Assembly (NCBI RefSeq): GCF_009796825.1 | Contig: NZ_CP047030.1 | Coordinates: 1,525,501 to 1,589,500 of the forward strand | Source of the DNA: Algibacter sp. L3A6 | Lineage (GTDB): Bacteria > Bacteroidota > Bacteroidia > Flavobacteriales > Flavobacteriaceae | Direction of reading: 5' to 3' | Length of the DNA stretch: 64,000 bases | Shown: positions 17,205 to 25,799 of the stretch, in pieces | How the letters are laid out: each line of letters starts with the position of its first letter | Numbering within the stretch: position 1 is the first letter of the stretch | Notes under the pieces: generated by a model | Told to the model about the DNA's origin: nothing | Database searches by the model: none | What the model saw: the letters and a program-made list of their open reading frames with translations, nothing else | Translations under genes and position numbers: made by a program

Positions 17205-18359
17205 TTAATCTGCTTTTTTATGCAGTAAACGCGTTAATTTTATAGATAAATCGGTAAGTATAATTTTAGAATTTCCGTTACGCTCTATATGGTAAATGGC
17301 ATCTTGAAGCTCATTACTAATATCCATAATATTATTGCCGTGTACGTAAGGGGCGAAGTTTTCTAGCTTAAATTTATCCGATTTAGGTTCAAAAAACACC
17401 AAATCATCAGCTTTATAATTAAGTAATAAAGCTTGTCTGAAAAAATCTAAACAGAAGTTTAAAAATTGCTTTTGAGTTTCACGACCGGTTTTAGCAATAT
17501 CCTCGCTCCAAGAAATTAAATCTATAATGGCAGCTTTGTTTCCTTTGGCTTTAAAAGCGCTTCGAATCCACATAATAAACCAAGTTTCAAACTGGTTATC
17601 TTCGGTATCTTGATATACTAAATCGCATGCTTTATTGTAATTTCCATTGCTTTGGTGTGCTATTTTAGTAGCTACATTTCTATCAATATTAAATTGCTTC
17701 ACTAACGCATCTACAATTACATCTTCGGCTAGTGGCGGAAAGTGTAAAATTTGACAACGCGAACGTATGGTGTTTATAATTTGCTCTTCTTCTTCAGCAA
17801 TTAATATAAAAACGGTTTTATTTGGTGGTTCTTCTATTAGCTTTAAAAGCTTATTGGCACAGGCGCCGTTCATTTTTTCGGCCATCCAAATAAGCATCAC
17901 TTTATAGCCGCCTTCGTAAGACTTCAGTGTAAGCGATTTTACAATATTTAGCGCTTCGTCCACACCAATTTGGCCTTGTTTATTATCTACGCCAAGTAGT
18001 TTGTACCAATCAAATAAGTTTCCGTAAGGTTGTTCTTTTAAAAGTTTTCTCCATTCTTCTAAGTAAAAACTAGACACCGGTTTGCTTTTTACTTTATCGC
18101 TGGTGGTTACCGGAAAAGCAAAGTGTAAATCGGGATGAGAAATACTATTAAATTTTAAATTGCAAGCTTCGTTTCCAGAGGTGTTTTCTCCTCCAGAATT
18201 TGAGCATAGCAAGTATTGCGCATAAGCGATGGCCATGGGTAATGTACCCGACCCTTCGTTACCTACAAATAATTGCGCGTGAGCAATTCGTCCATTATCA
18301 ACACTCGTGGTTAAATGGTTTTTTATGTGATCTTGACCTAAAACATCTTTAAAAAGCAT
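17205..18359 (-). CDS. holB: DNA polymerase III subunit delta' (clamp-loader)
   Basis: A 384-residue AAA+ clamp-loader protein. The N-terminus FKDVLGQDHIKNHLTTSV and GRIAHAQLFVGNEGSG are the DnaX/HolB start. The P-loop is degenerate (GNEGSGTLPMA: the GK[ST] lysine is missing), as expected of delta', which does not hydrolyse ATP. AEKMNGACANKLLKLIEEPP and SRCQILHFPPL are sensor-1 and SRC motifs of the delta' type. The first of these also suits DnaX, but DnaX would keep Walker A and is longer. It forms a single-gene unit. Confidence 0.92.
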   Translation of the reverse strand: MLFKDVLGQDHIKNHLTTSVDNGRIAHAQLFVGNEGSGTLPMAIAYAQYLLCSNSGGENTSGNEACNLKFNSISHPDLHFAFPVTTSDKVKSKPVSSFYLEEWRKLLKEQPYGNLFDWYKLLGVDNKQGQIGVDEALNIVKSLTLKSYEGGYKVMLIWMAEKMNGACANKLLKLIEEPPNKTVFILIAEEEEQIINTIRSRCQILHFPPLAEDVIVDALVKQFNIDRNVATKIAHQSNGNYNKACDLVYQDTEDNQFETWFIMWIRSAFKAKGNKAAIIDLISWSEDIAKTGRETQKQFLNFCLDFFRQALLLNYKADDLVFFEPKSDKFKLENFAPYVHGNNIMDISNELQDAIYHIERNGNSKIILTDLSIKLTRLLHKKAD

Positions 18360-18520
18360 GAAACAAACCTACATAAAATTTAGATATTTTTTTGTAATTA
18401 ATCTATGAATATCTGCTAAAACGGGTTGTATCTAGAGTGTGCATTTCTAGTTTTTAAAAATTATCGCTTCGCTACATCGTTTTCGTGAAAAAACACGTTT
18501 TAAATGGCTGTTTATTTAGT

Positions 18521-18528
18521 TACATTTG
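18521..18528 (+). promoter_or_regulatory. -7 promoter element (TACATTTG) of pgk
   Basis: TACATTTG matches TAnnTTTG, 37 bases before the pgk ATG. Confidence 0.5.
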
Positions 18529-18565
18529 TGAATCAAATAGTTAAAAATTAAAACATATAAATAAA

Positions 18566-19753
18566 ATGAAAACGCTTAACGATTTTAATTTCGAGAATAA
18601 AAAAGCATTAATTCGTGTAGATTTTAATGTGCCTTTAAATGATAAGTTTGAAGTTACTGATGCTACGAGAATTGTATCTGCAAAACCAACAATTATTAAA
18701 ATTTTAGAAGATGGTGGAAGCTGTATTTTAATGTCTCATTTAGGTCGTCCAAAAGGTTTTCAAGATGAGTTTTCTTTAAAGCATATCGCTAATAAAGTGG
18801 AAGATGTTTTAGGTGTTGAAGTTAAAACTGTTGCCGATTGTATTGGTGCAGATGTTGAAGCTGCTGCTGCAAGCTTAGAGCCAGGACAAGTTTTGTTATT
18901 AGAAAACTTACGTTTTTATAAAGAGGAAACTGCGGGAGATAAAGATTTTGCTGAAAAACTATCTAGATTAGGTGATATTTATGTGAATGATGCTTTTGGT
19001 ACAGCACACCGTGCGCATGCATCTACAACTATTATTGCTCAATTTTTTGAAGGTAAAAAATGTTTTGGTAGCTTATTAGCACAAGAAATAGAAAGTATTA
19101 ATAAAGTAATGGAAACAGGAGAGAAGCCTGTTTTAGCTATTCTGGGTGGTGCAAAAGTATCGTCTAAAATTACTATTATCGAAAATATTTTGGATAAAGT
19201 AGATCACCTTATTATTGGTGGTGGTATGGCATTTACTTTTGTAAAAGCACAAGGTGGTAAAATTGGTAATTCTATTTGTGAGGACGATAAAATGCCTTTA
19301 GCTTTAGAGATATTAAAGTTAGCAAAAGAGAAAAATGTTCAAATTCATATTCCTGTAGATACTGTTGCTGCAGATGATTTTAGTAACGATGCTAATACAC
19401 AAATTGTTGATATTAACGAAATTCCTGATGGTTGGGAAGGTGTAGATGCTGGACCAAAATCTAGAAAACAATTTCATGATGTTGTAATGCAATGTAAAAC
19501 CATACTTTGGAACGGACCATTAGGTGTTTTTGAAATGGAAAGTTTCGCTGGTGGAACAATAGAATTAGGAAACTCTGTTGCTGAAGCTACTAAAAAAGGA
19601 GCGTTTTCTTTAGTTGGTGGTGGAGATTCTGTTGCTGCTGTTAAGCAATTTGGTTTTGAGCATAAAGTAAGTTACGTAAGTACTGGTGGTGGTGCTATGT
19701 TAGAAAGCTTAGAAGGAAAAACACTTCCTGGTATTGCAGCTATTTTAGAATAG
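18566..19753 (+). CDS. pgk: Phosphoglycerate kinase
   Basis: The glycolytic enzyme converting 1,3-bisphosphoglycerate and ADP to 3-phosphoglycerate and ATP. It has 395 residues, the standard length. RVDFNVPL, LMSHLGRPKG and LLENLRFYKEE mark the N-terminal substrate domain with its conserved Arg and His residues. GGAKVSSKI, NGPLGVFE and SLVGGGDSVAAV mark the nucleotide domain. It is monocistronic, with a promoter at 18521 and a terminator at 19776. No other glycolytic gene is near. Confidence 0.98.
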   Translation: MKTLNDFNFENKKALIRVDFNVPLNDKFEVTDATRIVSAKPTIIKILEDGGSCILMSHLGRPKGFQDEFSLKHIANKVEDVLGVEVKTVADCIGADVEAAAASLEPGQVLLLENLRFYKEETAGDKDFAEKLSRLGDIYVNDAFGTAHRAHASTTIIAQFFEGKKCFGSLLAQEIESINKVMETGEKPVLAILGGAKVSSKITIIENILDKVDHLIIGGGMAFTFVKAQGGKIGNSICEDDKMPLALEILKLAKEKNVQIHIPVDTVAADDFSNDANTQIVDINEIPDGWEGVDAGPKSRKQFHDVVMQCKTILWNGPLGVFEMESFAGGTIELGNSVAEATKKGAFSLVGGGDSVAAVKQFGFEHKVSYVSTGGGAMLESLEGKTLPGIAAILE

Positions 19754-19775
19754 GTAGTATATATTTTGAAAATAT

Positions 19776-19829
19776 AAAAATCATCTTGGTTTTCTTTTTT
19801 ATCTAAAGAAACTAAGATGATTTTTTTTG
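19776..19829 (+). terminator. Terminator of pgk
   Basis: AAAAATCATCTTGGTTTC pairs with GAAACTAAGATGATTTTT with one G-U or mismatch, across a 15-base loop, followed by a T-run. Confidence 0.8.
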
Positions 19830-20049
19830 TGCGTTTTAGTTTCGTGTGAGCTAAATTTTGGTATATATTTTGTGGTAAGGTTTTAGTGCTGTTTTCAGAA
19901 TTAAAAAGATGGTTTTGTAGTGTTTACGGACGTTTTAACCTGCTTTGTTTTTCCTGAATTAGAAAGTAATTAATATTTAGTTTTCTAATTCTCATAAAAA
20001 AACACGACTTTAGCCATAACATCGTTGAATAACGAACTGAACAGATTTT

Positions 20050-21636
20050 ATGAATTTTCGATTTTATATAGTTTTATTTATCTTTAATATTAGCTTTTGT
20101 TATGCTCAAGAAGCCGATTCTACATTGGTGCAAGGCGTAAAAGTTAAAGATTCCCTTGTTCAGCAAACAGGCATGATGCAAGATTCTTTAATTGATAAAA
20201 CGACACAAGGTGTTAAAGAAATCTTGGTTTTAAAAGATAGTTCGTCCTTCAAAACATTAAAAGATGATGCTTATGCGGCTAAAATTGACCAAAAGTGGCT
20301 TGAAGAACTTTACAGTAATGCCCTTTATGATACTATTTACAAGTCTGTAAGCGAGTTAAAGTATGATCCTGTTGATTATCCTGAATTATCTACAGATACT
20401 TTAAAAGCGCGCTTAAAAAGGCTTGATGCGCGTACACCATTTAATGTGGAATATAATCCATCGTTAGAAAGTGTTATAAAGTCGTATTTAAAGCATAGAA
20501 GGCGTCATTTACAAACATTAATTACGGCGAGTGCGTTTTATTTTCCTATGTTTGAGCGTGAGTTAGACAATCAAAATATTCCTTTAGAAATTAAATATTT
20601 GGCCATTGTGGAATCTGCATTAAAACCACGTGCAAAGTCTAGAGTTGGTGCTACTGGTTTGTGGCAGTTTATGTTTGCTACAGGAAAGCAATATGGCTTA
20701 GATGTTAGTAGTTATGTAGACGAGCGTAGCGACCCCATAAAATCGACAATAGCGGCTTCTAAATATTTATCAGATTTGTACCGTATTTTTGGTGATTGGG
20801 ATTTAGCTTTAGCGGCTTATAATTCTGGTCCAGGAAACGTTTCTAAAGCTATTAGGCGCTCTGGAGGTTACAGGAATTATTGGAATATTCGACATAATTT
20901 ACCACGTGAAACAGCAGGATATTTACCTGCTTTTTTAGCAAATATGTATATTTTTGAATATGCAAAAGAGCATGGCTTTACAAAGTATAAACCCGAAATT
21001 GCTTATTTTGAAACCGATACTATTCGTGTAAAACGCATGATTACTTTAGATCAAGTTTCGGAAGTTACAAGTGTGCCTATAGAAAAATTACAGTTTCTAA
21101 ACCCTTCATATAAATTAGATGTTGTTCCTTTTGTAGAAGAAAAAAACTATAGTTTAAGGTTGCCAAATGATGTGATAGGAACCTTTGTAAATAATGAAGA
21201 TTCTATTTATGCTTACGCTAAAGCGGAATTTGAAAAAAGAGAAAAACCATTACCGCAGTTTTTTGAGGCGGATGATAAAATTACCTATCGTGTAAAATCT
21301 GGCGATTATTTAGGTAAAATTTCTAGATTGTACGCCGTTAGAGTTAGCGATTTAAAACGCTGGAACGGGCTAAGGAGTAATAGCTTAAAAATAGGGCAGC
21401 GATTAACTATTTTTCCTAAAAAACCTCATACTTCAACTTCTAGTGCTCCAAAGGCAGCGGTTAAAATAAAGCCTATTACAGGCGAGGTTATTTACTATAC
21501 AGTAAGCGATGGAGATTCGTTATGGAGTATTTCTCAAAAATTTCCTGAAGTTTCTGTTCAAGATATTAAAGAATGGAACGGTATTAGTGGTAGTAAATTA
21601 AAAATAGGTATGAAACTTAAAATAGCTAAACTTTAA
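20050..21636 (+). CDS. MltD-like lytic transglycosylase with two LysM domains
   Basis: A 528-residue periplasmic or outer-membrane enzyme that cleaves peptidoglycan glycan strands, forming anhydromuramic ends. A signal peptide covers about residues 1-20. The SLT domain spans about 155-300; the catalytic Glu is Glu188 in AIVESALKPRAKS, followed by GATGLWQFM and ALAAYNSGPGNV. Two C-terminal LysM domains (about 415-460 and 480-527) begin with YRVKSGDYLGKISRLY and YYTVSDGDSLWSISQKF and bind glycan. It lies 17 bases before the DUF4837 gene, and the two probably form one operon. Confidence 0.95.
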   Translation: MNFRFYIVLFIFNISFCYAQEADSTLVQGVKVKDSLVQQTGMMQDSLIDKTTQGVKEILVLKDSSSFKTLKDDAYAAKIDQKWLEELYSNALYDTIYKSVSELKYDPVDYPELSTDTLKARLKRLDARTPFNVEYNPSLESVIKSYLKHRRRHLQTLITASAFYFPMFERELDNQNIPLEIKYLAIVESALKPRAKSRVGATGLWQFMFATGKQYGLDVSSYVDERSDPIKSTIAASKYLSDLYRIFGDWDLALAAYNSGPGNVSKAIRRSGGYRNYWNIRHNLPRETAGYLPAFLANMYIFEYAKEHGFTKYKPEIAYFETDTIRVKRMITLDQVSEVTSVPIEKLQFLNPSYKLDVVPFVEEKNYSLRLPNDVIGTFVNNEDSIYAYAKAEFEKREKPLPQFFEADDKITYRVKSGDYLGKISRLYAVRVSDLKRWNGLRSNSLKIGQRLTIFPKKPHTSTSSAPKAAVKIKPITGEVIYYTVSDGDSLWSISQKFPEVSVQDIKEWNGISGSKLKIGMKLKIAKL

Positions 21637-21653
21637 AAAAACAATATATCATT

Positions 21654-22661
21654 ATGCGAAAAATTATTTTTTCTGCCGTGGCTTTAATATTATTAGTGTC
21701 TTGTGGCGATAAGAAAACTTCAGATAAATCTATGTTACCAGATTCTTCTGGAAATATAAGTCATGTTTCGGTGGTTTTAGGCAACGATTTATGGGATGGA
21801 AGTGTAGGTGAAGCGATTAGAAATATACTAGGAACACCTATTTACGGGCTTCCGCAAGATGAGCCTATGTTTTCTGTAAGTCAGATTCCTGCTTCGGTTT
21901 TCTCTGGTTTTGTAACTAAAAACAGAACGATTTTAAAGATTGTTCCGAATAAAGAAGCCGGAATTAAATTTGTTGATGATGTGTATGCAAAGCCTCAAAA
22001 GGTGATTACGGTTTCTGGAAAAACAAGGGAAGAAATCATTAGTACGCTTAATGCAAATGCCGATAAAATTATTGAAACCTTCAGAGATGTTGAGCTTAAG
22101 GAGCGTTTACGCCAAATGAGTAAATCGAACCACACGCATACATCTATAGAAGAAAAGCTAGGATTAACTATTGATTTTCCTTCTATTTATAGAATAGCGA
22201 AGGAGAGTGATAATTTCTTTTGGGTAAGAAAAGAGATAACAACCGGAACCAATAATTTAATGATTTATACATTACCGTTCGATGCTATAACGCGGAATGA
22301 TAGTGTGGTTAATCAAATTATAAAAGTAAGAGATTCTGTTGGTGAGTTATACATACGTGGAAGACAAGATGGAGAGTTAAAGGCAAACGGAGATAAAATA
22401 GAGTCTTATATGATCACTGAGAACGCTTATACGCCTTTTCATGGTGAAACTATTGTGGATAATAAACCAGCCATGGAAACTAAAGGTTTATGGGATTTAA
22501 AGGCCGATTTTATGGGCGGACCATTTATTAATTATGTTATTGAAGATAAAATTAATAAGCGTTGGGTAGTTATTGAAGGTTTTGCTTTCGCACCATCGGT
22601 AGAAAAGCGTAACTATATGCTAGAGCTCGAGGCTATTATTAGATCGGTTAAAATAAAATAA
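21654..22661 (+). CDS. DUF4837 family lipoprotein
   Basis: A 335-residue protein with a lipoprotein signal (lipobox LVSC, Cys17), so it is membrane-anchored on the outer or periplasmic side. Conserved stretches include VVLGNDLWDGSVGEAIR, GLPQDEPMFSVSQI and PFHGETIVDNKPAMETKGLW. These match the DUF4837 family, found in Bacteroidota and without known function. Its place directly after a LysM transglycosylase suggests a link to cell-wall turnover, by inference only. A strong terminator follows. Confidence 0.85.
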   Translation: MRKIIFSAVALILLVSCGDKKTSDKSMLPDSSGNISHVSVVLGNDLWDGSVGEAIRNILGTPIYGLPQDEPMFSVSQIPASVFSGFVTKNRTILKIVPNKEAGIKFVDDVYAKPQKVITVSGKTREEIISTLNANADKIIETFRDVELKERLRQMSKSNHTHTSIEEKLGLTIDFPSIYRIAKESDNFFWVRKEITTGTNNLMIYTLPFDAITRNDSVVNQIIKVRDSVGELYIRGRQDGELKANGDKIESYMITENAYTPFHGETIVDNKPAMETKGLWDLKADFMGGPFINYVIEDKINKRWVVIEGFAFAPSVEKRNYMLELEAIIRSVKIK

Positions 22662-22677
22662 GCCTAAAAAACGGCAT

Positions 22678-22718
22678 AAAAAAAGACCAACATTTTATAA
22701 AATGTTGGTCTTTTTTTT
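22678..22718. terminator. Strong bidirectional terminator
   Basis: AAAAAGACCAACATTTTA and TAAAATGTTGGTCTTTTT form a perfect palindrome with flanking A- and T-runs, between the convergent DUF4837 gene and tatA. Confidence 0.93.
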
Positions 22719-22733
22719 AAACTAAAATTAGTT

Positions 22734-22931
22734 TTATTTTTTTTTGTCGCTTGCTGTATCTTCTTCTTCTTTACTAGCGTCCTTAAATTCTTTAATTCCA
22801 CTACCAAGTCCGCGCATTAATTCAGGTATTTTTTTACCTCCAAATAAAAGTAAAATAGCCACTACAATTAAAATAATTTGTGGAGCCCCAATCATTCCTA
22901 AAAATATGTTTGATAATATCATAACTTTCAA
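22734..22931 (-). CDS. tatA: Twin-arginine translocase subunit TatA/TatE
   Basis: A 65-residue protein with one membrane helix (about residues 16-31), the hinge FGGKKIPEL, an amphipathic helix (MRGLGSGIKEFKDA) and a charged tail. This is the complete TatA form. Oligomers of TatA make the pore for folded proteins delivered by TatC. No tatC is adjacent. A Tat-like substrate candidate, the GH43-like protein at 6163, is in the same window. The opposite-strand frame over it is a shadow. Confidence 0.93.
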   Translation of the reverse strand: MKVMILSNIFLGMIGAPQIILIVVAILLLFGGKKIPELMRGLGSGIKEFKDASKEEEDTASDKKK

Positions 22932-23023
22932 TTTTGTTTTGCAAAGTTAATAATTAAACTTAAATAACATCGTTTTAAACATAACTTTAGCATTTTGTCA
23001 AACCCGTATTTAAATAGTTGAAT

Positions 23024-23056
23024 TTGTAATTACTTAATAAATTCTATTTATTTTTG
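23024..23056 (+). promoter_or_regulatory. Promoter of the M23 peptidase gene
   Basis: A TTG at 23024-23026 and TATTTTTG at 23049-23056 are spaced by 22 bases, within the range for Bacteroidota promoters. The element ends only 7 bases before the ATG, so the transcript would be almost leaderless. Confidence 0.5.
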
Positions 23057-23063
23057 TTTTAAC

Positions 23064-23933
23064 ATGAAAGAAAAAAAGAAAAAACCAAAGAAAATAAAAC
23101 GCAAACTGCTTGATAGGTATAAGCTTGTTATACTTAACGAAAACACGTTTGAGGAGCGTTTATCGCTTAATTTAACGCGTTTAAATGTGTTTGTTTTAAT
23201 ATCGGTGTCTGCTATATTTTTAGTGGCGGCAACCTATGCTTTAATTGCATTTACACCACTTAGGGAGTATATTCCTGGTTATTCTTCAACAGCATTAAAA
23301 AGAAAAGCTACCGAATTGAATTATAAAACGGATTCTTTGCAGAAATCAATTTCTGTAAACGAGCTGTATTATGCATCGATTAAAAAGGTTTTAAAAGGCG
23401 ATTTAAGTCCAGAAAATTTTAATAAAGATTCCATTATTCAAGCCGTTCAATTAGAAGCTAGTGAGGTCGATTTAAATCCATCTTCAGCTGATTCTTTACT
23501 TCGTGAAAAGGTGGATAAGGAAGATAAATATAATTTGTTCGAGTCGGCAACATCGGCAACTAACTTTATATTATTCCCTCCAGCAAGTGGAACCATTAGT
23601 GCTTCCTACAATATAAAAGAAAAGCATTATGCAGTAGACATTGTAGTGGCGAAAGATACACCAATTAAGGCTACAGCTGATGGTATTGTCATTTTTGCCG
23701 AATGGACGGCTAGTACAGGTTATGTGGCGATAATAGAGCACAGTTATGGTTTAATATCGGTATATAAGCACAATGCGAGCTTAACAAAAGCACAAGGCGA
23801 TTTGGTAAAAGCAGGAGAGGTTATTGCTACTGCAGGAAATACAGGCGATTTATCTACTGGCCCACATTTACATTTTGAGCTTTGGAATGATGGATACCCT
23901 ATTAACCCAACAAATTTTATAGATTTTAAATAA
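23064..23933 (+). CDS. M23 family metallopeptidase (LytM)
   Basis: A 289-residue membrane-anchored peptidoglycan endopeptidase. A basic N-terminus of about 40 residues precedes one membrane helix (about 42-68). A short linker helix region follows, and the LytM domain occupies about 170-289. The zinc ligands are present: His188 and Asp192 in HYAVD, and His268/His270 in HLHFE. It is therefore expected to be an active enzyme, unlike the EnvC-like protein at 60920. Confidence 0.92.
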   Translation: MKEKKKKPKKIKRKLLDRYKLVILNENTFEERLSLNLTRLNVFVLISVSAIFLVAATYALIAFTPLREYIPGYSSTALKRKATELNYKTDSLQKSISVNELYYASIKKVLKGDLSPENFNKDSIIQAVQLEASEVDLNPSSADSLLREKVDKEDKYNLFESATSATNFILFPPASGTISASYNIKEKHYAVDIVVAKDTPIKATADGIVIFAEWTASTGYVAIIEHSYGLISVYKHNASLTKAQGDLVKAGEVIATAGNTGDLSTGPHLHFELWNDGYPINPTNFIDFK

Positions 23934-24099
23934 TATGTTCAGTTTAAACTAGGTTTTGAATCTTTTGGTTTGTATGCTGTTTTCTTTTATTTAAATTTAA
24001 AAAAAAAGAACGTTTTAAAAAGTTTTTTAATTTTCAGTTAAACTAATTAAAATATTCAATTTTGCCTTTTAAAAAAGCGGTATTTACGGAAATAAGATA

Positions 24100-24266
24100 A
24101 TGGTAGAAGCATTAGATATTAAGGTTGAATTTTATAAAAGAAACCAAAATATTTTTGCTAAATTACGATACTCAAATAGTTCGAAAAATTTAGCTGTATT
24201 TTATCAAATTTAGCTGACGAGCGTGATAGTTTAATTATTAATTGGTTTAAAACGCATTCAAAATAA
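24100..24266 (+). pseudogene. Small ORF interrupted by an apparent 20-bp insertion
   Basis: An ATG at 24100 opens a 37-codon frame ending at 24213; a second frame runs from about 24206 to a TAA at 24264-24266. The 11-mer AAATTTAGCTG occurs at 24186 and again at 24206. Removing the 20 bases 24186-24205 joins both parts into one clean 48-codon frame ending two bases before the GH3 gene. I do not recognise the peptide. It could be a recently broken small gene, a sequencing error or chance. The upstream part of this 335-bp gap (23934-24099) holds nothing else that I can see. Confidence 0.35.
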
Positions 24267-24268
24267 AT

Positions 24269-25753
24269 ATGTTTTCATTAAAAGCTGCATTAGCAAAACC
24301 CTTTGCAAAACGTGTTTTTAAATCCATTCAAAAATGGAGTAATAACCCTGTGGAAACTCAAGAAAAGGTATTTCGTGAGTTAATTACAAAAGCTACGGTA
24401 ACTCAATTTGGTAAGGATCATGATTTTATTAGTATAAACTCGCATACCGATTTTGTAAAACGCGTTCCTGTTCGAGATTACGAAGCCTTAAAACCTTATG
24501 TAGAACGAGTAGTTGCTGGTGAAAAAGATATTCTTTGGACAGGAAAACCGCTATACTTTGCAAAAACCTCAGGAACAACCTCTGGTGCAAAATATATTCC
24601 TATTACCAAAGAAAGTATGCCGAGCCATGTAGAGGCGGCTCGAAATGCGATTTTAATGTATATTCACGAAACTGGCAATGCTAAGTTTGTAGACGGAAAA
24701 ATGATTTTTTTACAAGGAAGTCCTATTTTAAAAGAACAAAACGGAGTGCAATTAGGACGTCTTTCAGGTATTGTGGCGCATTATGTGCCTAAATATCTTC
24801 AGAAAAACAGATTACCATCTTTAGAAACTAATTGTATTGACGATTGGGAAACTAAGGTCGATGCTATAGTGGAAGAAACACTGCCGGAGGATATGACTAT
24901 TATTTCTGGAATTCCATCTTGGGTACAAATGTATTTTGAGAAGCTTCAGGAAAAAACTGGTAAAAAAGTTGGCGATATTTTTAAAAATTTCAACTTATTT
25001 ATTTTCGGAGGAGTTAATTACGAACCTTATCGTGCTAAATTTGAAAACCTTATCGGAAGAAAAGTAGATAGTATTGAACTCTATCCGGCAAGCGAGGGTT
25101 TTTTCGCTTTTCAAGATAAACAGAATGAAAAAGGCATGTTGCTTCAATTAAATTCTGGCATATTTTACGAGTTTATAAAAGCCGATGAGTTTTTTAATGA
25201 TAACCCAAAACGAATTACTATTGGTGCTGTTGAGGTTGGTGTAAATTATGTGATGATTATTTCGTCTAACGCTGGGCTTTGGGCTTATAATATTGGGGAT
25301 ACTGTGGAGTTTACTTCAGTAAAACCATATCGTGTTATTGTTTCGGGGCGTATAAAACATTTTATCTCGGCCTTCGGAGAGCACGTAATTGGTAAAGAAG
25401 TAGAGCAGGCCATGCAAGAAGCGACGGAAAATACAGATATTCGTGTTTCAGAATTTACTGTAGCACCACAAATTAATCCTTCGGAAGGATTGCCCTATCA
25501 TGAATGGTTTGTAGAATTTGAAAATAACCCTGAAGACCTTTCCGCTTTAGCGAAAAAAATAGACCAGTCTTTACAAACCCAAAATAGTTATTATTTCGAC
25601 CTAATAAAAGGCAAGGTTTTACAGCCTTTAAAAATTACAAAAGTTGAGAAAGATGGATTTCAAAATTATATGAAGTCTATTGGTAAATTGGGCGGACAGA
25701 ACAAAATACCAAGGCTTTCAAACGACCGTAAAATAGTTGATTTATTACGGTAA
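24269..25753 (+). CDS. GH3-type acyl-adenylating/amide synthetase
   Basis: A 494-residue member of the GH3 family, related to plant auxin- and jasmonate-conjugating enzymes. These adenylate a carboxylic acid and transfer it to an amino acid. The ATP-binding motif FAKTSGTTSGAKYIPIT is at about residues 97-113, and later motifs are LYPASEGFFAFQ and YNIGDTVEFTS, as in the ANL-like fold of GH3 enzymes. Bacterial substrates are unknown. The N-terminus (AKRVFKSIQKWSNNPVETQEKVF) is the usual one. It is followed by the DUF6909 gene, which has its own promoter. Confidence 0.88.
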   Translation: MFSLKAALAKPFAKRVFKSIQKWSNNPVETQEKVFRELITKATVTQFGKDHDFISINSHTDFVKRVPVRDYEALKPYVERVVAGEKDILWTGKPLYFAKTSGTTSGAKYIPITKESMPSHVEAARNAILMYIHETGNAKFVDGKMIFLQGSPILKEQNGVQLGRLSGIVAHYVPKYLQKNRLPSLETNCIDDWETKVDAIVEETLPEDMTIISGIPSWVQMYFEKLQEKTGKKVGDIFKNFNLFIFGGVNYEPYRAKFENLIGRKVDSIELYPASEGFFAFQDKQNEKGMLLQLNSGIFYEFIKADEFFNDNPKRITIGAVEVGVNYVMIISSNAGLWAYNIGDTVEFTSVKPYRVIVSGRIKHFISAFGEHVIGKEVEQAMQEATENTDIRVSEFTVAPQINPSEGLPYHEWFVEFENNPEDLSALAKKIDQSLQTQNSYYFDLIKGKVLQPLKITKVEKDGFQNYMKSIGKLGGQNKIPRLSNDRKIVDLLR

Positions 25754-25774
25754 GAAAATTAATTAAAATAGTAT

Positions 25775-25782
25775 TACCTTTG
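25775..25782 (+). promoter_or_regulatory. -7 promoter element (TACCTTTG) of the DUF6909 gene
   Basis: TACCTTTG matches TAnnTTTG and lies 17 bases before the ATG at 25800. Because the polysaccharide genes follow with only a 4-base gap, this may also be the first promoter of that locus. Confidence 0.5.
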
Positions 25783-25799
25783 ACCCACCAAATTAAATT

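Noticed and set aside
22744..22950. Plus-strand ORF over tatA
   Set aside because: Shadow frame of the well-supported tatA gene.
23064..23933. EnvC-like inactive LytM protein
   Set aside because: All zinc ligands (HxxxD and HxH) are present, so it is called an active M23 peptidase.
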